Below are positions 1 through 6,415 of a stretch of 6,417 nucleotides of DNA, piece by piece (the first letter of the stretch is position 1; the number at the start of each line of letters is the position of its first letter). The stretch is from assembly GCA_018882645.1 (NCBI GenBank), contig VERM01000089.1, positions 1 to 6,417 on the forward strand. Reading direction: 5' to 3'. Source of the stretch: Ferruginibacter sp. GTDB taxonomy: Bacteria > Bacteroidota > Bacteroidia > Chitinophagales > Chitinophagaceae. Both the position numbers and the translations under genes were made by a program. The notes under the pieces were generated by a model, which saw nothing but the letters and a program-made list of their open reading frames with translations, made no database searches and was not told the DNA's origin.

Positions 1-1
1 T

Positions 2-853
2 CCTAACAGATACCTTATTGGTGATGATGAACACGGATGGACCGGAGAGACGGTATTTAACTTTGAAGGAGGTTGCTATGCCAAAACCATAGATTTGAGT
101 GAAGAGAAAGAGCCTGAAATTTACCACGCTATTAAACCTGGAGCACTTGTTGAAAACGTTACTTTCTTCAACAACACCAATAAAATTGACTACTCAAGTA
201 AAACCATTACCGAAAATACCAGGGTAAGCTACCCGTTAACATTTATCAGCAATGCACTTGAACCCTCTATTGGTAAAACACCTAAAAATATTTTCTTTTT
301 AACTGCGGATGCCTATGGCATTTTACCGCCCATCAGCAAACTGAATCCGGGTCAGGCAATGTACCAGTTCATCAGCGGATACACAGCAAAAGTTGCGGGT
401 ACTGAAGCAGGTGTAACCGAACCTAAATCCACATTCAGCGCATGTTTCGGAGCCCCATTCCTTCCATTGCATCCCGGAAAGTATGCGGAAATGTTGGGAA
501 AAAAAATGAAAGAACATAACGTAAACGTGTGGATGATTAACACCGGATGGAGTGGCGGACCTTACGGCATTGGCAAAAGAGTAAAACTCGCATATACACG
601 CGCAATGATTACAGCAGCTCTGGATGGAAAACTCGAAAATGTTACTTATGAAGCCCACCCTGTATTTGGCATGTTGATTCCTTCCTCCTGCCCTGAAGTC
701 CCGACAGAAATACTCAATCCAAGAAATACCTGGGCTGATAAATCAAGCTATGACATCAAAGCCAGGGAATTGGCCAGCCAGTTTGTGAAAAATTTTGAGA
801 AATATGCCAATGGAGTAAGCGATGAGATTTTAAATGCTGCTCCTAAAATATAA
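2..853 (+). CDS. pckA: Phosphoenolpyruvate carboxykinase (ATP), C-terminal 283 residues, 5' end outside window
   Basis: Cytosolic enzyme that converts oxaloacetate and ATP to phosphoenolpyruvate, CO2 and ADP, the entry step of gluconeogenesis. The open frame is already running at base 2, so the gene is cut by the window edge. With a family length near 540 residues, roughly the first 250 are missing, including the P-loop. Visible landmarks, numbered in the fragment, are GDDEHGW at 7-13 (metal-binding aspartates just after the P-loop), NFEGGCYAKTI near 20-30, NTRVSYP near 72-78 with the substrate/nucleotide-contacting arginine, LTADAYGILPP near 101-111, the TEP and FSACFGAPF stretches, and NTGWSGGPYGIGKR. 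The ending, DPRNT-like then an NFEKYA segment, matches the family C-terminus. A TTG at 95 is in frame but lies inside the conserved domain and is not the start. A hairpin terminator follows the stop. The family call is near certain; the ATP rather than GTP type follows from the motif wording. Confidence 0.97.
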   Translation, partial: PNRYLIGDDEHGWTGETVFNFEGGCYAKTIDLSEEKEPEIYHAIKPGALVENVTFFNNTNKIDYSSKTITENTRVSYPLTFISNALEPSIGKTPKNIFFLTADAYGILPPISKLNPGQAMYQFISGYTAKVAGTEAGVTEPKSTFSACFGAPFLPLHPGKYAEMLGKKMKEHNVNVWMINTGWSGGPYGIGKRVKLAYTRAMITAALDGKLENVTYEAHPVFGMLIPSSCPEVPTEILNPRNTWADKSSYDIKARELASQFVKNFEKYANGVSDEILNAAPKI

Positions 854-867
854 ATTGATTTGATTCT

Positions 868-908
868 AAGAAGGGTTCAGTTGATTTTGAGCCCTCTTAT
901 TATTTTAT
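868..908 (+). terminator. Intrinsic terminator after pckA
   Basis: An imperfect hairpin begins 15 nt after the pckA stop. The arms are 868-879 and 888-898, with one bulged A at 871, one G·T wobble (876/891), an 8-nt loop and a GGG/CCC core. On the + strand it is followed by a run rich in T (TTATTATTTTATTATT from 898). The opposite strand after the hairpin is less T-rich, so it mainly serves pckA. It lies between two convergent genes and could still slow transcription coming out of scoB. Confidence 0.7.
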
Positions 909-910
909 TA

Positions 911-1567
911 TCAAATTTTCATTTCCGGAACTTCTCTTTCTACGATTAACTTCCCTGCTGTCTTGCCGATGATTTCATCGACAGAAATACCGGGAGCCCT
1001 TTCCAACAACTCAAATCCTCTGTCTGTAACATCCAATACTGCCAGATCAGTGACTATTTTTTTTACACATCGTTTACCCGTCAACGGTAGTGTACAGAAG
1101 GGAAGCAACTTGCTTTCTCCCTTCGGATTGGTATGCATCATCGCTACGATGATATTTTTTGCACTGGCAACCAGATCCATCGCTCCGCCCATACCCTTAA
1201 CCATTTTCCCCGGAATTTTCCAATTGGCAATATCTCCCTGATCACTCACTTCCATCGCTCCCAATACCGTTAAATCTACTTTGCCGGAACGAATCATACC
1301 AAAACTCATGGCACTATCAAAAAAGACAGAACCCGGTAATGTAGTAATGGTTTGCTTTCCTGCATTGATTAAATCCGCATCTTCATCTCCTTCGAATGGA
1401 AAAGGCCCCATACCCAGCAATCCATTTTCACTCTGTAATACTACATTCATGCCACCTGGAATATAATTGGCAACCAATGTCGGAATACCTATTCCGAGAT
1501 TTACGTAATAGCCATCCTTTAGCTCCTGAGCAATTCTTTTTGCTATCTGAAATTTATCTAAAGCCAT
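911..1567 (-). CDS. scoB: 3-oxoacid CoA-transferase, subunit B
   Basis: Beta subunit of a family I CoA-transferase. With subunit A it moves CoA from succinyl-CoA to acetoacetate or a similar 3-oxoacid through a glutamyl-CoA thioester. The protein has 218 residues, the usual length. [11 protein letters not shown] lies at 25-35, and [11 protein letters not shown] at 45-55 holds the catalytic glutamate, E47 (codon 1427-1429). Further on are the family stretches [39 protein letters not shown] and LPLTGKR. The ATG at 1567 gives the normal N-terminus ([16 protein letters not shown]); no Shine-Dalgarno sequence is seen. It lies 63 nt downstream of scoA and the two are surely co-transcribed. I see no hairpin or convincing promoter in that gap. 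Substrate choice (acetoacetate, 3-oxoadipate, butyrate type) cannot be fixed from sequence reading alone; the SCOT-type wording favours succinyl-CoA:acetoacetate. Confidence 0.94.
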   Translation of the reverse strand: MALDKFQIAKRIAQELKDGYYVNLGIGIPTLVANYIPGGMNVVLQSENGLLGMGPFPFEGDEDADLINAGKQTITTLPGSVFFDSAMSFGMIRSGKVDLTVLGAMEVSDQGDIANWKIPGKMVKGMGGAMDLVASAKNIIVAMMHTNPKGESKLLPFCTLPLTGKRCVKKIVTDLAVLDVTDRGFELLERAPGISVDEIIGKTAGKLIVEREVPEMKI

Positions 1568-1630
1568 CGTTATAATTCTTGTTTATTGATGAAATTTGTT
1601 GTTTTCAATTAAATACCAATTATCAGTTGC

Positions 1631-2326
1631 TTACTTTTTTATGACTGTTCTTTGCTCAATTCGTTTTTCATATCCCGAGCCCTGAAATATCCGATGAACA
1701 TAAATACCTGGTGTATGGATTTGGTTGGGATCCAAAGCTCCTGCAGGCAACAGTTCCTCTACTTCGGCTATAGTAATTTTCCCAGCCATTGCCATCAGTG
1801 GATTAAAGTTCCGGGCAGTATCCTTATAAACCAAGTTGCCCATATCATCGCCTTTCCATGCTTTTACAATGGCAAAGTCTGCATCAAACGCATACTCCAG
1901 TAAATATTCTTTCCCATTGAAACTGCGTAATTCCTTTCCTTCAGCCACCTCAGTTCCTACCCCTGCAGGAGTATAAATTGCAGGCAAACCATATCCAGAG
2001 GCCATACATCTGGTGGCAAGGGTCCCCTGTGGTATCAATTCAACTTCCAATTCACCGGAAAGTAACTGCCTTTCAAACTCGGCATTCTCACCTACATAAG
2101 AGGAGATCATTTTTTTTACCTGCTTCTGCCTGAGCATCAACCCTATTCCAAAATCATCAACGCCGGCATTATTGGATATACAGGTAAGATTTTTAACACC
2201 GTTTTGAACGAGTGCAGAGATACAGTTTTCGGGAATACCACAGAGCCCAAAACCTCCGAGCATCAATATGCTTCCATCTTTAATATCCTTAACCGCCTCT
2301 ATAGCGTCATTATACACTTTTTTCAT
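1631..2326 (-). CDS. scoA: 3-oxoacid CoA-transferase, subunit A
   Basis: Alpha subunit partner of ScoB, 231 residues, full length. The family I CoA-transferase signature is seen at 17-32 ([16 protein letters not shown]), which forms the CoA-binding region. It is followed by the [13 protein letters not shown] segment, [22 protein letters not shown] and GTEVAEGKE, and late in the protein by [25 protein letters not shown], all typical of the SCOT/AtoD alpha chain. The ATG at 2326 gives the standard N-terminus, [18 protein letters not shown]. The gene starts 38 nt after the stop of the DUF4296 lipoprotein gene, so it may be at the tail of the bamD-to-DUF4296 operon. The gap does contain TAAATTTA, near the Bacteroidota -7 element, but too close to the ATG to be persuasive. 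The call as subunit A is firm; the exact acid substrate is inferred. Confidence 0.94.
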   Translation of the reverse strand: MKKVYNDAIEAVKDIKDGSILMLGGFGLCGIPENCISALVQNGVKNLTCISNNAGVDDFGIGLMLRQKQVKKMISSYVGENAEFERQLLSGELEVELIPQGTLATRCMASGYGLPAIYTPAGVGTEVAEGKELRSFNGKEYLLEYAFDADFAIVKAWKGDDMGNLVYKDTARNFNPLMAMAGKITIAEVEELLPAGALDPNQIHTPGIYVHRIFQGSGYEKRIEQRTVIKK

Positions 2327-2364
2327 TTCAATAAATTTACAATAAATGATTATTTTTTAGCCCA

Positions 2365-2736
2365 TTAACGCTCGCGAAAATCAGGAATAGTTGTTTGAAA
2401 TTTTCCCAATTGAATATTTTTATGCTTTGAAAGAATGCTGTCTAGTATGACGGTCATTTTTTTAGGGTGTGCCAGATAATAATCATAACTCTTAAAAAAA
2501 ACCTCCCTACTTACACCATGTTGCTTAAAAATAACTTCCTGCATTTTTTTATTCAAGGCCGTATCGTTAATGTTCTTATTTGTTACAGACGATTGATTAC
2601 TGTATACATCTGCTTTTATAAAATCCCACAGAACAATCTCCATTTTAGAAGGAGGAATAACGTCCAAAGGTATTTTTTCGCCACCTGTGCAAGAAAACAA
2701 AACACTAATTATAAAAAAAATCAAGAGTTTTCTCAT
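2365..2736 (-). CDS. DUF4296 family lipoprotein
   Basis: Small predicted lipoprotein of 123 residues. The N-terminus is a short signal peptide (MRKLLIFFIISVLFSC) with lipobox L13-F14-S15-C16, so the mature protein should be anchored through Cys16. Acidic residues typical of a surface-export signal are not seen directly after the cysteine. The body has the pattern I know from DUF4296 of Bacteroidota: an early P-x-x-KMEIVLWDFIKADVY segment near 29-46, then KQHGVSREVFFKSYDYYLAHPKKM near 71-94, then a helix with ILDSIL. The function of the family is unknown. The ATG overlaps the porD stop as ATGA (2733-2736), which points to translational coupling and a role near PorD or the outer membrane. That role is inference from context only. 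Confidence 0.82.
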   Translation of the reverse strand: MRKLLIFFIISVLFSCTGGEKIPLDVIPPSKMEIVLWDFIKADVYSNQSSVTNKNINDTALNKKMQEVIFKQHGVSREVFFKSYDYYLAHPKKMTVILDSILSKHKNIQLGKFQTTIPDFRER

Positions 2737-3650
2737 TTTAATTCGGCTTTGTATTTACCGGCATTCGTAACATCTACTCTTGAGAGAATATCTGATGCCT
2801 TTGACTTATCTGCAAGCGACGCTTTGGAAAAAATTTTAATCAACTCGGTTGATTTGCCCTGAAAGAAGAACTGATTGATCATTGTGTTCGGATTTTCAGT
2901 GTTGAATTTATCAAGCTGTTCCAACGCTTTTAGAAGCTCAGCTCTTGCAAGATTTTCATCTTCATACAATTTATCCATCCCTTTTCGATAATAGTTGTAA
3001 TAAATATCTTGCATGAGTGTATACCTAGAATTGAGCAGATTTTCAGCAAGCCAATATCTGTTTCGTATCCCGTCAAATGGTTTCCAACCGGATATATTTC
3101 TTCCATCGGGAGCATTGTTGACAATATTTTGTGCTTTTTGAAAAAAAACATCTCCACCATGAGATGAAAAAGACATGCCATCAAAACCTATAATCATATA
3201 GGCATAATAAGCAAACACTGCAGGTAGGTTGGACACGAGGGGGTCATTACCAGAAACCCTGTTTTCATTAAATTCGAGTTGCTGAAACTCCTGGTATTTA
3301 AATGTTATATTTTCATCCCTGAAATTTATTATTGGTGATAAATAATTGGTATTGAATACCGGCCTTGCAGCCTGAATCATCAGTGAAGCGGTATACACAT
3401 TAAGCTCGGAAGTAGATTCAAGGTTTAAAAAAAAATTACACTCAATCCGTTCGTTGGTTTCATACACATCTGAAGTCCATTTTCTATTATTGAGAAAATT
3501 ATTTAATGCTGTTTGCAAAGTTTGAAAAGTATTTCGGTTAACATTGTTCGCTACCCGTGTAGCAGATACCGTAACTTTGGCCCTTAGCTCCTGCGCTTGT
3601 GGAAAAAGCGGAGACAGTGAAATACATATTATGAGCAATCGTTTATACAT
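2733..3650 (-). CDS. porD: Type IX secretion system protein PorD (DUF4835)
   Basis: DUF4835 protein, named PorD for its association with the type IX secretion system that moves proteins across the Bacteroidota outer membrane; its biochemical role is not well defined. I take the ATG at 3650 (305 residues), because it begins a proper signal peptide: MYKR, a hydrophobic stretch LLIICISLSPLF, then PQAQ, with cleavage likely near 19-20. A frame-open extension to 3740 would add 30 residues that only shadow coaBC. The mature start ELRAKVTVSATRV, then FQTLQTALNNFLNNRKWTSD and NERIECNFFLNL, match the family. Later come FAYYAYMIIGFDGMSFSSHGG, W-x-x-x-DGIRNRYWLAENLL and a late YKGMDKLYEDEN-like helix. 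It overlaps the coaBC end by 8 nt and the DUF4296 start by 4 nt. In other Bacteroidota recN often follows porD, as I recall; that is not the case here. Confidence 0.88.
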   Translation of the reverse strand: MYKRLLIICISLSPLFPQAQELRAKVTVSATRVANNVNRNTFQTLQTALNNFLNNRKWTSDVYETNERIECNFFLNLESTSELNVYTASLMIQAARPVFNTNYLSPIINFRDENITFKYQEFQQLEFNENRVSGNDPLVSNLPAVFAYYAYMIIGFDGMSFSSHGGDVFFQKAQNIVNNAPDGRNISGWKPFDGIRNRYWLAENLLNSRYTLMQDIYYNYYRKGMDKLYEDENLARAELLKALEQLDKFNTENPNTMINQFFFQGKSTELIKIFSKASLADKSKASDILSRVDVTNAGKYKAELK

Positions 3651-4836
3651 TGTATAAATCGTGTATGACGTTAAGTATGTCAGAGGCCACTGAAGATTTT
3701 GATTTGATTTCAAAAAAATGTTCGCCACCTTTTTTATCAAAAATCGTTACTTTATTGGTTGAATGACCAAATCCCGCGCCCGCATCATTTAAAGAATTCA
3801 GAACAATTATGTCGGCATTTTTGCCATGAAGTTTCTTGATAGCATTTTGTTTTTCATCATTGGTCTCGAGTGCAAATCCTACAAGAAACTGATGTTTCTT
3901 TTTTGTTGAGCCCAAGGCAAAGAGTATATCTTTAGTTTTTTCTAGTTCTAAAAATATGCTTTCGTTTTCCTTTTTTATTTTTTTATCTGAAATATTGGTT
4001 ACCGTATAATCCGATACGGCAGCACACATTACTGCAATATCTGATTCGCCGAATTCTTTTATGCATGCATCATACATTTGCAAAGCACTGGTTACTTTTA
4101 TAATTTGGATTTGTGATGGTAAAGACTCATTGGTAGGTCCGCAAACCAAAATGACATTTGCCCCACGCCTGTAAAACTCCTCTGCAATGGCAATACCCAT
4201 TTTTCCTGAGGAATGATTGCTGATGTATCTTACAGGATCAATCGCCTCTTGTGTAGGGCCTGCCGTAACAAGCACATTCTTACCGGTGAAAGATTTTGCT
4301 TTGGAGAAATAGGATTCAACCCATTCAATAATAAATTCCGGCTCGGCCATTCGGCCTGCGCCGGTTAATCCACTTGCCAACTCTCCTTCACCAACAGGTA
4401 AAACCAAATTGCCATTCGCCTTTATTTTTTTTATATTCTCTTTAGTCGTAAAATGATTCCACATATCCTCATCCATCGCAGGTGCCACAACGACTGGACA
4501 TGTGGCAGAAAGATAAACAGCCATCAACAGATTATCACAAAGACCAGAAGCCATTTTAGAAAGTGTGTTACAGCTCAAAGGTGCAACAATCATCATATCA
4601 GCCCATCTTCCGAGCATCACATGATTTGACCATGAATCATTTTCAGACAATTCAGAAATCACTTCATTCTTTGAAAGCGTTGAAAGTGTAAGGGGAGTGA
4701 CAAATTGTTTTGCAGATGGCGTCATCACCACTTTTACTTCCGCACCGGCCTTGATTAGTTGTCGAAGGATGAAAACAGATTTATACGCAGCAATACTGCC
4801 TGAAATGCCTAGTAATATTTTTTTCCCTTTCAACAT
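3643..4836 (-). CDS. coaBC: Bifunctional phosphopantothenoylcysteine decarboxylase / phosphopantothenate–cysteine ligase
   Basis: Two-domain cytosolic enzyme of coenzyme A synthesis. The C-terminal CoaB part joins cysteine to 4'-phosphopantothenate; the N-terminal CoaC flavoprotein decarboxylates the product to 4'-phosphopantetheine. It has 397 residues, the usual length. CoaC (about 1-180): GISGSIAAYKS at 10-20 (FMN site), H72 in NHVMLGRWAD (matches the catalytic His75 of E. coli Dfp), APLSCNTLSKMASGL, and PAMDEDMW at 119-126, where the consensus Asn is Asp122. In ELASGLTGAGRM at 152-163, Ser155 aligns with the active-site Cys158 of E. coli. CoaB (about 186-397): LVTAGPTQEAIDPVRYISNH with N207, HSSGKMG, CAAVSDYTV at 271-279, KIKK at 286-289, GFALETND at 320-327. 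The ATG at 4836 lies 7 nt after a GC-rich hairpin. porD begins inside the last codons. Confidence 0.96.
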   Translation of the reverse strand: MLKGKKILLGISGSIAAYKSVFILRQLIKAGAEVKVVMTPSAKQFVTPLTLSTLSKNEVISELSENDSWSNHVMLGRWADMMIVAPLSCNTLSKMASGLCDNLLMAVYLSATCPVVVAPAMDEDMWNHFTTKENIKKIKANGNLVLPVGEGELASGLTGAGRMAEPEFIIEWVESYFSKAKSFTGKNVLVTAGPTQEAIDPVRYISNHSSGKMGIAIAEEFYRRGANVILVCGPTNESLPSQIQIIKVTSALQMYDACIKEFGESDIAVMCAAVSDYTVTNISDKKIKKENESIFLELEKTKDILFALGSTKKKHQFLVGFALETNDEKQNAIKKLHGKNADIIVLNSLNDAGAGFGHSTNKVTIFDKKGGEHFFEIKSKSSVASDILNVIHDLYNV

Positions 4837-4839
4837 AAA

Positions 4840-4862
4840 TAAACCCCGCTATGCGGGGGTTA
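4840..4862 (-). promoter_or_regulatory. GC-rich hairpin in the coaBC leader
   Basis: A perfect 6-bp stem (CCCCGC 4844-4849 with GCGGGG 4853-4858) closes a 3-nt loop. After a single mismatch it extends by three A/T pairs (4840-4842 with 4860-4862). It lies in the 77-nt gap between rpoZ and coaBC, and on the - strand its 3' arm ends 7 nt before the coaBC ATG, with TTTATTT after it. It could be a partial terminator or attenuator inside the operon, or a fold that covers the coaBC ribosome entry site; the GGGG of the 3' arm is the only purine tract near that start. The hairpin is seen directly; its role is inferred. Confidence 0.5.
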
Positions 4863-4913
4863 AAATTATAACAACTATTCTAAAAGATTCAATAAAATTG
4901 AAACCAAAGGAAA

Positions 4914-5255
4914 TTAACTGAAGAGATTCTCATCATTTTTTCTGAAATATACTTTATCCTCCATAAACTCGCCAGTGGCAAGTATGGCAGGATTCGGCAT
5001 TCTCTCATAAGCTCTTGAGATCTCAATCTGTTCTTTATTTTCATGAATTTCCTCCAGACTATCCGTATGGCTGGCAAACTCTTCTAGTTTATTATGCAAC
5101 TCTTCCTTAATCGATATATTAATCTGATTAGCCCTTTTGGCAATAACGGCAATAGACTCATATATATTACCGGTTTTAGACTTCAGATCCGATAACTTTT
5201 TAGGCTCTACCGAACTGGTAGTGTTAGAGCCTATTTGACGACGTAATTTGCTCAT
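4914..5255 (-). CDS. rpoZ: DNA-directed RNA polymerase omega subunit, Bacteroidota type
   Basis: Small subunit (113 residues) of the RNA polymerase core, of the RpoZ/Rpb6 family, which helps fold and hold the beta' subunit. The conserved core is TGNIYESIAVIAKRANQI at 28-45, equivalent to the NRFDLVLVAARRARQM region of E. coli omega. The rest departs from proteobacterial omega: HNKLEEFASHTDSLEEIHENKEQIEISRAYERMPNP (54-89) and a late GEFMEDKVYFR are features I know from Bacteroidota homologues, often labelled hypothetical. The only early methionine is at 5255, which makes the first 32 nt overlap the end of bamD in another frame. No Shine-Dalgarno sequence is visible; the leader is A-rich. Flanking bamD and coaBC agree with the order seen in this phylum. 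A 77-nt gap with a hairpin separates it from coaBC. Confidence 0.87.
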   Translation of the reverse strand: MSKLRRQIGSNTTSSVEPKKLSDLKSKTGNIYESIAVIAKRANQINISIKEELHNKLEEFASHTDSLEEIHENKEQIEISRAYERMPNPAILATGEFMEDKVYFRKNDENLFS

Positions 5256-6051
5256 TTTTTATATTTTTTATTTGGTTTTGACTTAACTCGAAATACTCTT
5301 CCGCCTCTTTTAACAGTTTACTTTCCGGATAGCGATCAGCAAAATCCTGATACTCGGTAATGACCTTCTCAAATCTCTCTTCTTGTTTTTCCAGTACACT
5401 CATTTTTGCAAACCGATAATAAGACTTCACTACCATCAGTTTGTAGGAATCTGCCGAAGCCGATTCAGGATAGTTGTCAATCAACTGATTGAATGCAATT
5501 GCTGCAGCCCTGTATTCCCCTATATTAAAATACAGCTGTGCACTTCTGTATTCTTTTAATTCTAGTTTAACCCTCGACTTATCAATAATTTCTGTCGCAT
5601 CATCAACAAATTCAGACCCGGGATGCGTATTAATGAACGTCTGCATCATTGCCATAGCTTTCAATGTATTTACTTGTTCAAGCTCCAGCTTGGGAGACTG
5701 CTTGTAAAAACAGTAAGCCCTCATGTAATCTACTTCCTCAGCTTTGGCACTGTTTGGAAATACTTCCAAATAACCCCTGAATAAATTCTCTGCATCTCTG
5801 TACAAGCCATTGTTGTAAAAACAATATGCATATTTATAGTATAAATCTTCAAATTTTTGCGTGCCTTTGAATACTGGAAACAACTCCTCATATAATTGCT
5901 GAGCCTTGGAATATTTTTTATCTTCAAAATAAACTTCAGCCATTTTTAGCTTGTAATCATAATCCTTGCTTTTCAAAACTTTACTGAAGCGGTTGCATGA
6001 TCCCAAAAAAAGAAAAGAAAAAAATATGACCAGCAAATTGATTCTTCGCAT
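5224..6051 (-). CDS. bamD: Outer membrane protein assembly factor BamD (lipoprotein)
   Basis: Lipoprotein of the BAM complex, which folds and inserts beta-barrel proteins into the outer membrane; BamD works with BamA at the periplasmic face. I prefer the ATG at 6051 (275 residues): it gives MRRINLLVIFFSFLFLGSC, with a basic start, hydrophobic core and lipobox L16-G17-S18-C19. An ATG at 6084 would add 11 residues (MHKFPNFAFFF) and lengthen the signal peptide oddly. The mature part is built of TPR-like helical repeats: KMAEVYFEDKKYSKAQQLYEELF, YYKYAYCFYNNGLYRDAENLF with FPNSAKAEEVDYMRAYCFY, then LYFNIGEYRAAAIAFNQLIDNYPES and a last ITEYQDFADRYPESKLLKEAEEY. This spacing, with a P-[EN]-S after each repeat, is the YfiO/BamD pattern. 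The C-terminal tail is polar and its last codons overlap rpoZ. It appears to be the first gene of the operon. Confidence 0.93.
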   Translation of the reverse strand: MRRINLLVIFFSFLFLGSCNRFSKVLKSKDYDYKLKMAEVYFEDKKYSKAQQLYEELFPVFKGTQKFEDLYYKYAYCFYNNGLYRDAENLFRGYLEVFPNSAKAEEVDYMRAYCFYKQSPKLELEQVNTLKAMAMMQTFINTHPGSEFVDDATEIIDKSRVKLELKEYRSAQLYFNIGEYRAAAIAFNQLIDNYPESASADSYKLMVVKSYYRFAKMSVLEKQEERFEKVITEYQDFADRYPESKLLKEAEEYFELSQNQIKNIKNEQITSSNRL

Positions 6052-6071
6052 AAAAAAGAAAGCGAAGTTAG

Positions 6072-6105
6072 GAAATTTATGCATTCTTTACAACTTAATA
6101 ACAAT
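6072..6105 (-). promoter_or_regulatory. Possible bamD operon promoter
   Basis: On the - strand TAAATTTC (6072-6079) differs at one position from the Bacteroidota -7 element TAnnTTTG. ATTG (6102-6105), one base off the -33 TTTG, lies 22 nt upstream. A transcript from here would start near 6066, which would exclude the ATG at 6084 and support the one at 6051. The position fits, being just after the OmpA-gene terminator and before bamD, but the region is AT-rich and such matches arise easily by chance. Confidence 0.25.
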
Positions 6106-6115
6106 TACCGTTATA

Positions 6116-6151
6116 TAAAAATAAGACAGCCCCCGAAAGGAGGGCTGTCTT
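6116..6151 (-). terminator. Intrinsic terminator after the OmpA-like gene
   Basis: A 10-bp perfect stem (AAGACAGCCC 6123-6132 with GGGCTGTCTT 6142-6151) is topped by two further C-G pairs, one bulged base and a 4-nt loop. Read on the - strand it is followed by ATTTTTATAT, a good U-tract; on the + strand it is followed by GTGAGCAAAA, which is not. It begins 27 nt after the OmpA-like stop codon. It separates that gene from bamD, so bamD should have its own promoter. Confidence 0.85.
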
Positions 6152-6178
6152 GTGAGCAAAAAGTATAAACGAATATTA

Positions 6179-6415
6179 TTAATTTCCTCTTACATCAACA
6201 GTATTTTCATCGCCACCATTGATTTTATTCAAAGTATTGACTCTGTTGGATGTTATTTTATTATTTACCAGGTAAGACTGGATGGCCTTAAGTCTTTGTT
6301 GGCTTAATGCTTGAGATGCCTTTGAAGTTTTAGAATAGCCAATCAGTGTGATAGAACAATCTGGATTTTCCTTCAATTGAGCAATTACGGAAGATAAAAG
6401 CCCTTTCGCGTTAGA
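6179..6415 (-). CDS. OmpA-family C-terminal domain protein, last 78 residues
   Basis: C-terminal end of a gene that enters from the right edge; the frame is open through 6415. The visible part follows the OmpA C-terminal (peptidoglycan-associating) pattern: a helix LLSSVIAQLKENPD at 6-19, strand CSITLIGYS at 20-28, then ALSQQRLKAIQSYLVNNKITSNRV at 36-59, and a short tail with GGDENTVDVRGN. The family is usually periplasmic and ties an outer-membrane barrel or lipoprotein to the cell wall. In the loop, the consensus G-[HY]-T-D reads G-Y-S-K, so Lys29 stands where the peptidoglycan-contacting aspartate is expected, while the helix arginine (R41) is kept. The N-terminal part, which would show barrel, lipobox or repeats, is outside the window, so the full protein type is unknown. 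A TTG at 6376 in frame is internal, not a start. Confidence 0.8.
   Translation of the reverse strand, partial: SNAKGLLSSVIAQLKENPDCSITLIGYSKTSKASQALSQQRLKAIQSYLVNNKITSNRVNTLNKINGGDENTVDVRGN

Noticed and set aside
541..580. Four-residue longer loop (NTGWSGGPYGIGKR) in PckA relative to E. coli
   Set aside because: This form is common in ATP-type carboxykinases of many bacteria, so it is not unusual.
323..658. Open frame of 111 codons on the - strand opposite pckA
   Set aside because: It lies wholly antisense to the conserved carboxykinase domain and its product is Cys/Phe-rich with no recognisable family.
1568..1630. Possible promoter or leader structure between scoA and scoB
   Set aside because: No convincing TTTG/TAnnTTTG pair and only trivial 5-bp AT-rich inverted repeats.
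2327..2364. AT-only hairpin (AATAA…TTATT) before scoA as a terminator
   Set aside because: Only five A/T pairs and no T-tract of note; too weak to call.
2467..2862. Open frame of 131 codons on the + strand
   Set aside because: It is antisense to the DUF4296 and porD genes, both of which have family matches and signal peptides; the translated product looks like random low-complexity sequence.
3651..3740. Longer porD start at 3740
   Set aside because: It would bury the signal peptide 30 residues inside the protein and overlap coaBC by 98 nt; the ATG at 3650 gives a normal signal peptide and a short overlap.
6052..6084. Longer bamD start at 6084
   Set aside because: It adds MHKFPNFAFFF before an already complete lipoprotein signal peptide and would lie upstream of the only promoter-like element seen. 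It is still possible.
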